DNA of 64,000 nucleotides from Cryomorpha ignava (lineage in GTDB: Bacteria; Bacteroidota; Bacteroidia; Flavobacteriales_D; Cryomorphaceae): positions 62,001 to 126,000 of the forward strand of contig NZ_JAAGVY010000004.1 of the NCBI RefSeq assembly GCF_010686655.1, written 5' to 3'. Below the pieces are notes generated by a model. It was not told the origin of the DNA. It did no database searches and was given only the letters and a program-made list of their open reading frames with translations. Of this stretch, positions 16,159 to 26,500 are shown in pieces. The position numbers were made by a program, and so were the translations under genes. Within the stretch, counting starts at the first letter, position 1. Every line of letters begins with the position of its first letter.

Positions 16159-19100
16159 TTATTTCATCCTGATTATTTTACCGGTTTCAATTGCGGTATT
16201 GTTCATGTAGAGCATATAGATAACAAGTCCCGTTGGTAAATCTGCACTTTGCACAATAAGGTTCACCTGCTTTTCAGCAATAGGCGTTTCGAATACCTTT
16301 TTACCTAGAAGATCATAGAATTCTATACGGTTATTTTCACCTTCAAATTGATAAGCAGATAAATCGAATGTGGTATACGCTTTAAAGGGATTTGGTTGAA
16401 CCACCAATTTGTTTCCCGTGTTGTTTTCAACCAATTCTTTATTCGTTTTATTGCTTTTACCTTCAGCGTATATCATTGGTGGCAATAGATTATCAGGTAA
16501 AAAATTATAGTAAACACCACCGTTTTCATAATACCAATCATTTAACGCATCGGTATTTGCGGCTGATGCGAAAAAGTCTGATTCAAAATAAGATGGAATA
16601 CTTTCCGGTAGCGCATTGTTTATAAGGGCAGGAAGTTCAATATCAATGTCTGCAACAGCTTGGCTTATATCATCCGGTGCAATCCAGCCTTGTTCTGATT
16701 CTGAAAGAAGAACAGATGCAAAACGTTGCATTCCTTCTGGTTGAAATTCTATCATTAAAGATTCCATTTCATCTTTGAGGAGAGTTCCCACAGTGTCAGC
16801 CATGTATTGTCTTACTGCGTTTTTCCAGAGTGAATTATAAAGGACTTGAGCTGAGGCCAACTCGTTTTCAATAAGGCTCACATCATTTTGGGCTTCATCA
16901 ACTAATCCACTTATTTGTAGATCACCAGAAATTGATAATGCATTTTGGACTCTCAAAGATACATTTCCATTGGCTTCTGCAAGTAATGCTGAAATTTCAT
17001 CGAGAGAGCCACCACCATTAATTAAATTGATGAGTAAATCTGTATTACCTCCATCAATTTGAGCTTTCAATTCCGTAATTTGGTTCTGAAGAGTTATAGC
17101 ATTTTCCTGAATGCTTTGATAAGTCAAAAGTTGATTTTCAGAGTTGTTTTTTCCTAAACCGGGCGGATAACTAAGGCCGCCAGGAAGACCACTATGCTTT
17201 ACCTTACAGCTGCCACTATCATAGCCATATTGGTTACATGTTGCCGGAATATAATAATAGATAGGTGTGACCAAATCTTGTGAATAATTAAGAGGTTCAA
17301 CTCTTGGGTTTGTACCTGAAACAGTAACGTCATGGTGATAATATTTGATGGGATTTAAAGCTGATGGATATGAAAACAAATCAAAATGACTTGGAATGCT
17401 GTTACTCGTGTGACTAAACATGTTACCTGCCGGTTCAGTGTTACAGTCCCCTTGTTCATCGCTCATACTACCCGCCAACGCTATGTCAAAGTATGCAATG
17501 TTTGAATCAAAGGTATTGCAAATCCATTCTAAACCATTAGCATAACCGGATGGTCCATTAGACAAATCGGTATTAATACCAGCAACATATCCTCCAGCAG
17601 ATAAATCGGTAAAATAATTACGATAAATTTCATTAGCTGTTTCCCCTGAATTATATATCACAATCCCGTAGTTTCCAAAGTTGAAGCCACCGTTATGGGT
17701 TGAAAAATTATTGTTCTCTACCATGTAACCGGTACTGGCATTTAGAGATAAACCAATAGCACTTGCTCTTGGTCTTATGCTGAACTCATTGTCTAGTATC
17801 TCCGCAAAGTCTACACCAGATAACTGAACACCAAAGTAATCATTGATAAATTCATTGTAATGGCAATATAGCGTTCGAGTTACCTTATCGGTATTGGTTC
17901 CATAAATTCCAACATGAAGATCTTTAAATTGTGATCTCACAATATTCTGAGGCGGGCATGGAATAATATTGTTCGAACATGATGAGGTTATACTCACTCT
18001 TGAATCAGTAAACTGCACACCCATTCCTTGCTGAGTAAATGAGAATTGGGAAGGTATTTGATTTTCGTATAAATTTCCAAGCAATCTTATGCCACTTGAT
18101 TCGTTTATTGTCACAAAAGGTTTTACAGAGGGGCCGCCATACCAGTCGCTTGTAGTCATAAAATGGGTTTTAGAAATATAACCTCGATTATAACCTTCTA
18201 TCGAACCGGATTCGTAACGGGTATACGGATCAAAAATTACTCCGGCTAAATTATCTTTAATACGGCTATCTGTAATTTGAACTAAACCACCACCATAATT
18301 TAACGGCCCTCCAGCAAGTACAGCAATTTGGGCATATTCGATCATAGAATTATTTGTCATGTAAAATTGGCCTTGTTTACTTGTAGTACTGAGTGTTTGG
18401 GGCAATGCGTCGTTGCCTTGTACACGTACACCTTGCCAGAGTACCTTATCACAATTATCAGTAGTACCACAACTCGCAATAGAAGAAGTAGAACATCTAT
18501 TATCAGCGGTGAAAACAGTTCCATTGCTCAACCTTAAATAACCACCCGAAACGGAAGTTGTACCGCGTTCTATTACAACTTGTGCATCTTGGCCAAAATA
18601 GAAGTTCATGCCACTAATTATCACCTTTGCACCGGCTTTTATACGCAACTCATCACTTATGTAAACATCACCATTTACACTTCCAAATGGGTTGGTACCC
18701 GGTGACCATGTTACAAAACTTGTATTTGTCGCCTCATATTTGTCTGTTGCTGAGTTATATCTGCCACAACATGCACAACTCATTTCAGCAAGATTTGAGT
18801 AGGGCATATCTACCTGATCAGGGAGTAGGTAGCGAAAATCGAAATGCGTACTTGGTCCACCATAGGCATTTCCATAGCCGGATGGAATAGAAAGGAAAGT
18901 AGAATTGAAAGATAAACTACTTGGATTGCTAATATTAGATAACTGACCTATGTAAGAATCTGACGCCAAATACATTTTATCGCCGAAGCGCTCAATAAAT
19001 GATGGTCTATAGTTGTCAATACCGGTTAAAGTAGGAATCGCAACAAAACTTGAAGTATTAAGATCATACACATCAAGTGCATTTGGCAGACCAGCATTTG

Positions 19101-20115
19101 CTACATGAGTAATGTATAAATATCTACCCGTGGGGTCAAATTATGCGCCGTGAGGATATGCATCATTTCCATTATCCTCCAATGAAACCACTTGGACAGA
19201 ATTAGTTATAACATCGCCAGTAGAAGCGTCAATTTCGGTTATAACGAATCCAACATGTTCTCCTGAACCTCCGAACATTACAGGAGTAGCGATTCTATAA
19301 TTTCCATTAGAAAGTTTTATAAGTTCCATTTCACTTCTTAAAGCAGAACCAAAAGCGGCCAGATCAAGTTTAAATACGTAATTGTCATATTCTAGACCAT
19401 CGCTGGTAAGTTTGTACCTTATAATGTGCATACCGTCAAAAACGTAAACGTAATAAAAGCAGTTATCAATCAAATCAGTGGCTGTTATTTGAATATTGGA
19501 GCGATAAAACTGCTGTCCTGTGGAAGTATATTGGTAAATATTATACGTCCCTCCGGCTGGATATCCGTAGAGCAATGCGTCTCTTCTTGAAATATCTGTT
19601 ATAGTTGCGTATGAGTTTGGATTATAAACTTCCAGAGCGCCAGTAGCCATAGGGTTCGAAGTATTTACAGCATCTAAATCATATACAGCCATATACAAGC
19701 GTCGTCCATAAAGTTTAGATGAATATGCCTCATTTGAAGTTGGGGATGCAGGATAAATGATAGCGTATTTGCTACAATCATTTCCCATAGGCAGAATGAT
19801 CCGCTCATTATGTCCTTTTTTCGATTCATAATTTATTCGCATATCGTCAACAAGGTATCCATGCCGATCGTAAACCTCGTGATCGACTGTAAACAAAACA
19901 AGGTTTCCATTTTGGTCAGAATAAGAACTGTGCATGTTGTCGGCCGGTTGGCCGGCATACATCGCTCCGCCTCCTCCACTAGGTAACGAACTTATCCCGA
20001 AATTAGAACCTTCAAACTGGCTCGGTGGCAAAGTCCAAATCGGGTTTTGACCAATTAAATTGTAATTTGTTAAAAGGAATACTAGAGCGATTCCTAATTT
20101 AGTAAATTTGCTCAT
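16159..20115 (-). pseudogene. Large T9SS-sorted beta-helix surface protein, split by an in-frame TAA
   Basis: One continuous reading frame of about 1318 codons runs from the ATG at 20115 to 16159, broken only by TAA at 19143-19141 (codon 325). The first part has a signal peptide (LGIALVFLLTNYNLIGQ) and a beta-propeller-like region. The reading passes from PHGA, over the stop, into FDPTGRYLYITHVANAG, which is the common HG-x-EF-x-P-x-GRYLYI propeller motif, so the stop replaces an expected Glu (GAA to TAA). The second part has many right-handed beta-helix turns, a helical segment and a type A T9SS tail (VVQPNPFKAYTTFDLSAYQ to GKIIRMK). A sequencing error or readthrough are alternatives. If fixed, the second part has only a GTG at 19071 and no signal peptide. 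Confidence 0.8.
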
Positions 20116-20173
20116 AACTTATAGTTTTTAGTGATTAAGTGTTAAATGTGATAAAAAAAAAACGGAATATGAC

Positions 20174-20181
20174 TATATTTG
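20174..20181 (+). promoter_or_regulatory. -7 promoter box of the CHU_C protein gene
   Basis: TATATTTG fits TAnnTTTG and lies 40 bp before the TTG start at 20222, in the 106-bp gap between two divergent secreted-protein genes. I see no clear TTG at -33. Confidence 0.5.
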
Positions 20182-20221
20182 CTCGATTATTTTTTTCAAC
20201 AATTCATTTTAATTAACACTT

Positions 20222-22180
20222 TTGAAACAGTTTTTATTACTCGCAGTACTTCTATTTCAAATGATTACTTCCACAAATGGTTTTGGTCAAATCCTATTTA
20301 TGGAAGATTGTTTTAAAGGAGGAGTTACAACCGGGGGAATGGACAATATTTTCTCAGGGTTGAATAATACGTGCGAGATAAAATGGGAAGAGAATTACAC
20401 TTTACGTGCTGCGTATGCACTTACTTATAGATATGGTCGGCCTGAAGCCCATTCTATGATAGTGAACGGTGCTGAAATTAACTGGAATACTGGTAATCAA
20501 GCAGGTCCGGAACAAGTCGAACCCGAATCTCATACTAATTATTTCGCACCTCATGCGATCAATATTACAAATTCTGTGATCATCAATAACAATATTTTAT
20601 CTATAGATTTTCCCGTTCAAAACTTTTATGAAAACCATCTTAATTGGAGTTGGTGTGGTATTTATATTGTTATTCTGTATGAATCTCCCACAATTACTGA
20701 AAATGTGTGTACAAGAATATATATAGCTGATCAAAGTCAAGTAAATGCACAGCATTATTTAGTCGAAACTCCAAAGAATCATTTAGAGACTCCCGTACTC
20801 TTTGCTATTCACTCAAGTCGACTTTCAGAATTCGAAATTGATAAAAGTGGTATTACCCTCAATGATAATATTATAGGAACAATTAACGGCCCGGATTCCA
20901 TTAACCCTTTACCAGCTAGTGGTGTACAAGGTCATTTTTTTTACGAAAATGGTAATGCTTCTGGATTAAATGGTGACTCTACGAATAATAATATGAACGG
21001 CCAAGATGGAGTTTGTATTATAAATGAGTATTTGGACTACTCAATCTTGTTTCAAGGTTTAGATTTTTACCGAATACATTTTCAACCTGATGGCGGGTGG
21101 AATCCGCACCCCTCTTTCAACATCACTTACACCCCGACATGCCCTATTTCAACCGGAGAAATGCTGCGATCCTACTCTAAGTGCTTGCTGCAATCTCCCA
21201 CCCCCGGTCAACCTGATTATACAGAAGCCATAGAATTCAGCGCTATATCGGGCTACGACCACTACGTCTGGACTCCTGCCGCGGGGCTTAGCAATACTTC
21301 CATTTCCAATCCCATTTGCAATGCAGATAGTAGTGGCTGGTACCGCGTACGTATGTGGAATGATGATGAAGATGGTGCCTGTGCACAAACCATTCCCGTT
21401 TTTCTCACCGTTGGTAAAGTGCCGCGACCTCAAAATTTGGAAATTCTACCTAGCACCTGCCCTGCCAATACCGGCAAAATTATCTTTGGAGGCATGGATG
21501 GAAAAGCACCGTTTCAATACACCGTAAACGGAGAAACAAAAACCAATGCCACTTTTGAGAATCTCGCCCCCGGCGGCTATGAGCTTTCAGTGCAGGATGC
21601 CTTGGGCTGTAGTTGGGACAGTACGGTGGTGCTTGATTTAAGTCCGTTTCAAACGGCGGCCTTTACGGCAAATCCTGATTCCGGCTACTCGCCCCTGCAG
21701 ATTGTTTTTCAAAACCAAAGTACCAATGCTACAAGTTATGTCTGGCTTATAGATGGTGTGCCTTTTAGCACTTCTCCAAATTATACCGGCTATACCTTTG
21801 CAGATACCGGTACGTTTAACATCTCGCTTATAGCTTACCGCATTGATGAGACTTGTGCTGATACAGCCTTTGCCACCATTCGGGTAGCAGAAGGATTAAA
21901 AATGATTGTTCCAAATATCATCACGCCCAACAACGATGGCCGAAACGATGCACTCGTGGTGCAAACCGGTGGCGTAGCCATTATGCAGTGGGAAATACGC
22001 AACCGCTGGGGCAATCTCCTTCATAACGGCGAAGCTACAAACCCTCCACCGGCTCTAACCCTCTGGACCCCAGACGACCAATACCCCGACGGCATTTACA
22101 CCGTAATTATTACCGCCCGTGGCAATAGCGGAGAAGTGAAGGATTTTGGGGTGCAGGTTGTTGTTAGCCGCAAGCCGTAA
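20222..22180 (+). CDS. Secreted protein with a PKD-like domain and a gliding-motility/CHU_C sorting tail
   Basis: A 652-residue exported protein. It starts at TTG (20222), because a stop lies 10 bp upstream in frame and this gives a full signal peptide (FLLLAVLLFQMITSTNGFG). The middle is strand-rich with an ornithine-poor, Asn-rich composition. A PKD-like region spans roughly residues 475-555 (AAFTANPDSGYSPLQIVFQN). The last 90 residues, IVPNIITPNNDGRNDALVV to the end, form the CHU_C domain, a type B T9SS sorting signal. It is therefore probably secreted to the cell surface by the T9SS. Ligand and function are unknown. The heptamer array begins at its last codons. Confidence 0.82.
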   Translation: MKQFLLLAVLLFQMITSTNGFGQILFMEDCFKGGVTTGGMDNIFSGLNNTCEIKWEENYTLRAAYALTYRYGRPEAHSMIVNGAEINWNTGNQAGPEQVEPESHTNYFAPHAINITNSVIINNNILSIDFPVQNFYENHLNWSWCGIYIVILYESPTITENVCTRIYIADQSQVNAQHYLVETPKNHLETPVLFAIHSSRLSEFEIDKSGITLNDNIIGTINGPDSINPLPASGVQGHFFYENGNASGLNGDSTNNNMNGQDGVCIINEYLDYSILFQGLDFYRIHFQPDGGWNPHPSFNITYTPTCPISTGEMLRSYSKCLLQSPTPGQPDYTEAIEFSAISGYDHYVWTPAAGLSNTSISNPICNADSSGWYRVRMWNDDEDGACAQTIPVFLTVGKVPRPQNLEILPSTCPANTGKIIFGGMDGKAPFQYTVNGETKTNATFENLAPGGYELSVQDALGCSWDSTVVLDLSPFQTAAFTANPDSGYSPLQIVFQNQSTNATSYVWLIDGVPFSTSPNYTGYTFADTGTFNISLIAYRIDETCADTAFATIRVAEGLKMIVPNIITPNNDGRNDALVVQTGGVAIMQWEIRNRWGNLLHNGEATNPPPALTLWTPDDQYPDGIYTVIITARGNSGEVKDFGVQVVVSRKP

Positions 22181-22340
22181 GCCCTTAGCTGTAAGCTTCT
22201 AGAGGGCTACAAGCTTTAAGCTGCAAGCTTCAGGTGAGCCGCAAGCTTTAAGCTGTAAGCTTCAAGAGGGGTACAAGATTTAAGCTGCAAGCTGCAAGGA
22301 ATAATTGCGTGGGGAAATAGTCGCGAGTGAGAATTTGATG
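22167..22340 (+). repeat. AAGCTT-type heptamer array, copy 2
   Basis: The array begins inside the last codons of the upstream gene (AGCCGCAAGCCGTAAGCC) and runs through AAGCTTT, AAGCTGC, AAGCTTC and AAGAGGG units to about 22300. It has a 32-bp higher-order period like copy 1 at 15888. After a short unrelated stretch it ends with GTGAGAATTTGATGGG, shared with copy 1. Confidence 0.85.
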
Positions 22341-22356
22341 GGAAGAATCACATATC

Positions 22357-22560
22357 CTTATAGCTTATGGCTTATGCTTATGGCTTATGCTTATGGCTTA
22401 TAGCTTATAGCTTATAGCTTATGGCTTATAGCTTATGGCTTATAGCTTATGGCTTATAGCTTATGGCTTATGGCTTATAGCTTATGGCTTATAGCTTATG
22501 GCTTATAGCTTGCAGCTTATGGCTTATAGCCTATAGCTTATGGCTTATACCTTATGACTT
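22357..22560 (+). repeat. CTTATRG heptamer array
   Basis: About 29 units of CTTATAG and CTTATGG in tandem, with a few 6-bp slips near the left end (CTTATG). It follows directly behind the AAGCTT-type array and ends at the stop codon of a 24-codon minus-strand frame. Confidence 0.95.
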
Positions 22561-22633
22561 AAAGCCAAACTCCGTACATCTCCTCCACCAACCGCTCAAA
22601 CCGTTTTAAATCATTCAGTAACTTTTTGGCCAT
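22559..22633 (-). other. Short minus-strand frame of 24 codons, probably a gene remnant
   Basis: From an ATG at 22633 the frame reads MAKKLLNDLKRFERLVEEMY and then GVWL, ending in a TAA at 22561-22559 that lies at the edge of the CTTATRG array. The amphipathic helix-like composition looks like protein, but I do not recognise a family. It may be a truncated N-terminus whose remainder was replaced by the array. Confidence 0.25.
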
Positions 22634-22679
22634 GGTTACCGTCGTATTTTATACTTTTCCAAAAAATTAAACTTTCATT

Positions 22680-23561
22680 ATGGCCAGGCTTAGTATTCAA
22701 AACCTCTCAAAGACGTATCCAAACGGCGTAAAAGCATTAGACAATGTTTCGCTCGAAATTTCAAATGGCATGTTCGGCCTGCTTGGGCCTAACGGTGCCG
22801 GAAAATCAAGCCTGATGCGGACACTCGCTACTTTGCAGGAAGCAGATAGTGGGTCGGCATTTTTAAATGATCTGGATATTTTGAATAATCCTACAGATTT
22901 GAGAAAGGTTTTGGGATATCTTCCGCAGGAGTTTGGAGTATATCCGCGTATTACGGCCGCACAGCTTTTAGATCACGTAGCGATTCTAAAAGGTGTTTCA
23001 AATAAAAAAGAACGGAAAGATCTTGTTGATTTTTTGCTACAAAAAGTAAATCTCTACGACAAGCGCAATAAGAGTGTAAAAGGTTTTTCGGGCGGTATGA
23101 AGCAACGCGTGGGTATTGCTCAGGCATTGATCGGAAATCCGCAACTGATTATTGTAGATGAACCTACCGCCGGTCTCGACCCGGGCGAGCGCAACCGCTT
23201 CCACAATCTGCTTGCCGATGTGGGCGAAAATGTTGTAGTCATTCTATCAACGCATATAGTGGACGATGTGCGCGAGCTCTGCTCAAATATGGCCATTATG
23301 AACCACGGAGAAATTGTTTACGCCGGCACTCCTGTAGCTGTGCTCGATGAGTTAAAAGGAAAAGTTTGGGTTAAAACGATCACACGCGATGAAGTGGAAG
23401 TGTACAAAACGCAGCACCATGTTATTTCTGATAAGATGGTGGCCGGTCAGCCCCAAATTCACATTCTTAGCGATAATCACCCCGGCGATGGATTTAACCC
23501 CGTAGAGCCAAATCTCGAAGACGTTTTCTTCACCAAAATCAACCCTGCTGTTAAAGCCTAA
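22680..23561 (+). CDS. ABC transporter ATP-binding protein
   Basis: A 293-residue ATPase. The Walker A motif GLLGPNGAGKSSLMRTLATL begins near residue 33. The signature GFSGGMKQRVGIAQAL and Walker B LIIVDEPTAGLDP follow, then the switch His in LSTHIVDDV. The first 220 residues are the nucleotide-binding domain; the remaining 70 are a family-specific tail (EVYKTQHHVISD and LEDVFF). Eleven bases separate it from the permease/peptidase gene, so the two form one transporter. The subgroup is like ABC-2/CcmA-type exporters. Confidence 0.93.
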   Translation: MARLSIQNLSKTYPNGVKALDNVSLEISNGMFGLLGPNGAGKSSLMRTLATLQEADSGSAFLNDLDILNNPTDLRKVLGYLPQEFGVYPRITAAQLLDHVAILKGVSNKKERKDLVDFLLQKVNLYDKRNKSVKGFSGGMKQRVGIAQALIGNPQLIIVDEPTAGLDPGERNRFHNLLADVGENVVVILSTHIVDDVRELCSNMAIMNHGEIVYAGTPVAVLDELKGKVWVKTITRDEVEVYKTQHHVISDKMVAGQPQIHILSDNHPGDGFNPVEPNLEDVFFTKINPAVKA

Positions 23562-23572
23562 TCTCCAACCGT

Positions 23573-26500
23573 ATGTTTTTTGAATTCTTAAAACTTGAGT
23601 TGCGATCGGCCTTTCGCAGTCCCATGCTCTATATTTTCTTCTTTCTTATTACGCTTATGGCCTTTGGTGCGGTAGCAAGCGACAATGTTACCATAGGTGG
23701 CTCAATTGGAAATGTGTATCGAAATGCACCTTATACGCTCACCAATTTTGTACTTATTCTTGGCCTTTTCGCAGTTCTTTTTGCGGCGGCGTTCTTTAAT
23801 AATGCAGCCCTTCGCGATCACAACAGTCAGTTTAACGAAATTATGTTTCACCTGCCTATTGGCAAAGGCGGCTATTTCTGGGGACGATTTATTGGCGCAC
23901 TTATTCTATCCACAATTCCATTGCTCGGTATTTTTGCCGGTGCCTGGCTGGGTGCAGTAATAGCACCTTTGGCAGGATGGATTGACCCCGAAAGAATAGG
24001 GCCATTCTACTTCGAAACGCTGGTAAACAACTACTTTATTTTCATCCTGCCCAATATGTTTTTTGCAGGATCTATTATTTTCTTCCTCGCCCAAAAATTC
24101 AAGAGTACCATTATCTCATTTGTAGGTGCTTTGGCGATATTTGTGGCCTATTTTGTTTCGGGAACTTTGCTCTCTGATATTGATAATGAAAGTATTGCAG
24201 CTTTAACAGATGTTTTTGGAATAGGTACTTTCGATGTGTATTCGAGGTATTTTACACCCATTGAGAAAAACACGCTAAGTCCGCAGTTTGAGGGTCTTTT
24301 ACTTCAAAATCGGTTAATCTGGCTTAGCGTAGGAATTGTTATTTCAATCATTTCTTACTTCAGCTTTTCATTTAAAGAAAAACTTAGATTCAGAAAGCGA
24401 CGCAGAAAAGAAGTACGAGAAGAATACACTCCGATAACACATATTCCGGCAGTTTCTCAAAATTTTGGCGAAGGCATTGGCTGGAAACAGTTTAAGAGTT
24501 TCTATCACGCCAATCTCCTAAGCATCACCAAAAGTGTGGTCTTTAAAATTGTGGCCATTTTTGGAATCCTTCTTCTCTTTGCATCCCTTGTAGGCGGATA
24601 CGAATATTTTGGATTGCAATCTTACCCGGTTACTTACAGGGTAATTAGTGATATAGCAAGCTCTACTGGTCTTTTTATGACCATTGTTATCGTATTTTTC
24701 AGCGGCGAGCTGGTTTGGCGCGATCGCATCAGCAATATTCAGGAAGTAATCAATTCCACGCCGCATAATTCGCATGTTTCGGCTTTCGCCAAAGTTGCTT
24801 CACTCGTGTCGGTGGCGGTTTTACTTCAATTTGTGTTTATCGCTATGGGTGTTCTCTCACAGCTTTTTAGAGGCTATACCCATATTGAGCTCGATGTATA
24901 TCTTGTCGACTTTTTTGTTGATTCGCTTCCCGGTTACATCGTCTTTGCTGCCATCTTTGTTTTCGTTCAAACCCTTGTTGGCAATCCCTATGTGGGCTAC
25001 TTTGTAGGTATTCTTGTCATTTTTGCCTGGAGCATTGTTTTAAGCGTATTAGAATGGTCGTCAAATATGCTCGCCCCGGGAGCATCGCCGGGAATATTTT
25101 ATTCAGATATGAGCGGATTCGGCCCCGGAATGGTCGGCACTCTCTGGTTTGATCTTTACTGGATTCTTACGTCTGTCATTCTCATTTATTTTGCAGGCCT
25201 ATTTTGGCCGAGAAGTGTGGTAAGCGGCTTCCGCGAAAAGTTGGGTATTGCACGTGCCAACTTTACGGGGAAAACCCGTAATGCTTTTGCCTTTCTCGCA
25301 GTAGCGTGGTTGCTCGTGGCAGGCTTTATTTTTTACAATACCCAGATGCTAAATGATTATCCAAATCAGGATACGCAAGAGCAAATGTCTATAAAATATG
25401 AGGAAACATATAAGAAATACGAGAATCAGCTCCTTCCGGTATTAACCGACATCAACTACTTTATCGATATTTTTCCGTCAAAACGGGATGTATACGTAAA
25501 AGCCGAAGCGCGATTTATAAACAAGGGTGATGCACCCATCGACTCGCTATTCTTTAATTTAGATCCCGACTGGAATCCAAGACTCACCATTCCCAATAGC
25601 GAACTGGTTCTTGATGATACCGAATTAGATTTTCAAATCTACAAGCTCAAAAATCCACTTCATCCAGGCGAGTCAATCGATCTAAAAATTGAAACATCTT
25701 ACATTACAAAAGGGTTTACAAATGGAATTGGCAATACCAATATCTTGAGCAATGGAACATTTCTAAACAATATGGAAATATTGCCATCTATGGGTTATTC
25801 GGAAAGCGTTGAGATCAGCGATAAAAACGATCGCAAGAAGTTTGGATTGCCTATTAAAAGCCGCATGCCTGAACTGGAAGCCAATTGTACCAATAAATGC
25901 ATGAAAAATTACCTATCAAACGGATTGTCGGACTGGGTTAATGTAGAGACAACCATTTCTACTTCAGATGATCAAACGGCTGTTGCGCCAGGTTCGCTGA
26001 TAAAAGAATGGACAGAGGGCGACCGCAAATATTTTCAGTACAAAGTAGATCATCCATCACAGAATTTCTACAGCTTCATGTCGGCAAGGTATGAAGTAGC
26101 CAGAGAGAAACACAACGATATTGATATTGAGATATATTACGATACCAAGCACGGTGTAAACATTCCAAAAATGGTTGACGCGGTGCGTAAATCGCTCACC
26201 TATTACGAAGAAAATTTTGGTCCCTACTATCACAAACAAGCCCGCATTCTCGAATTCCCAAGGTATAGCAATTTTGCACAGGCTTTTCCCGGCACGATGC
26301 CCTATGCAGAAAGCTTTGGATTTATAACCAATTTAGAGGATGAAACCGACAACAATGTGGTAGAAGCTGTAATTGCGCACGAAATGGCGCATCAATGGTG
26401 GGCGCACCAAGAAATTCCGGCCTTAATGCAAGGTGCCACCATGCTTACCGAAAGCTTTTCTGAATACTCCAGCCTTATGGTAATGAAGCAGGAAAGCAAT

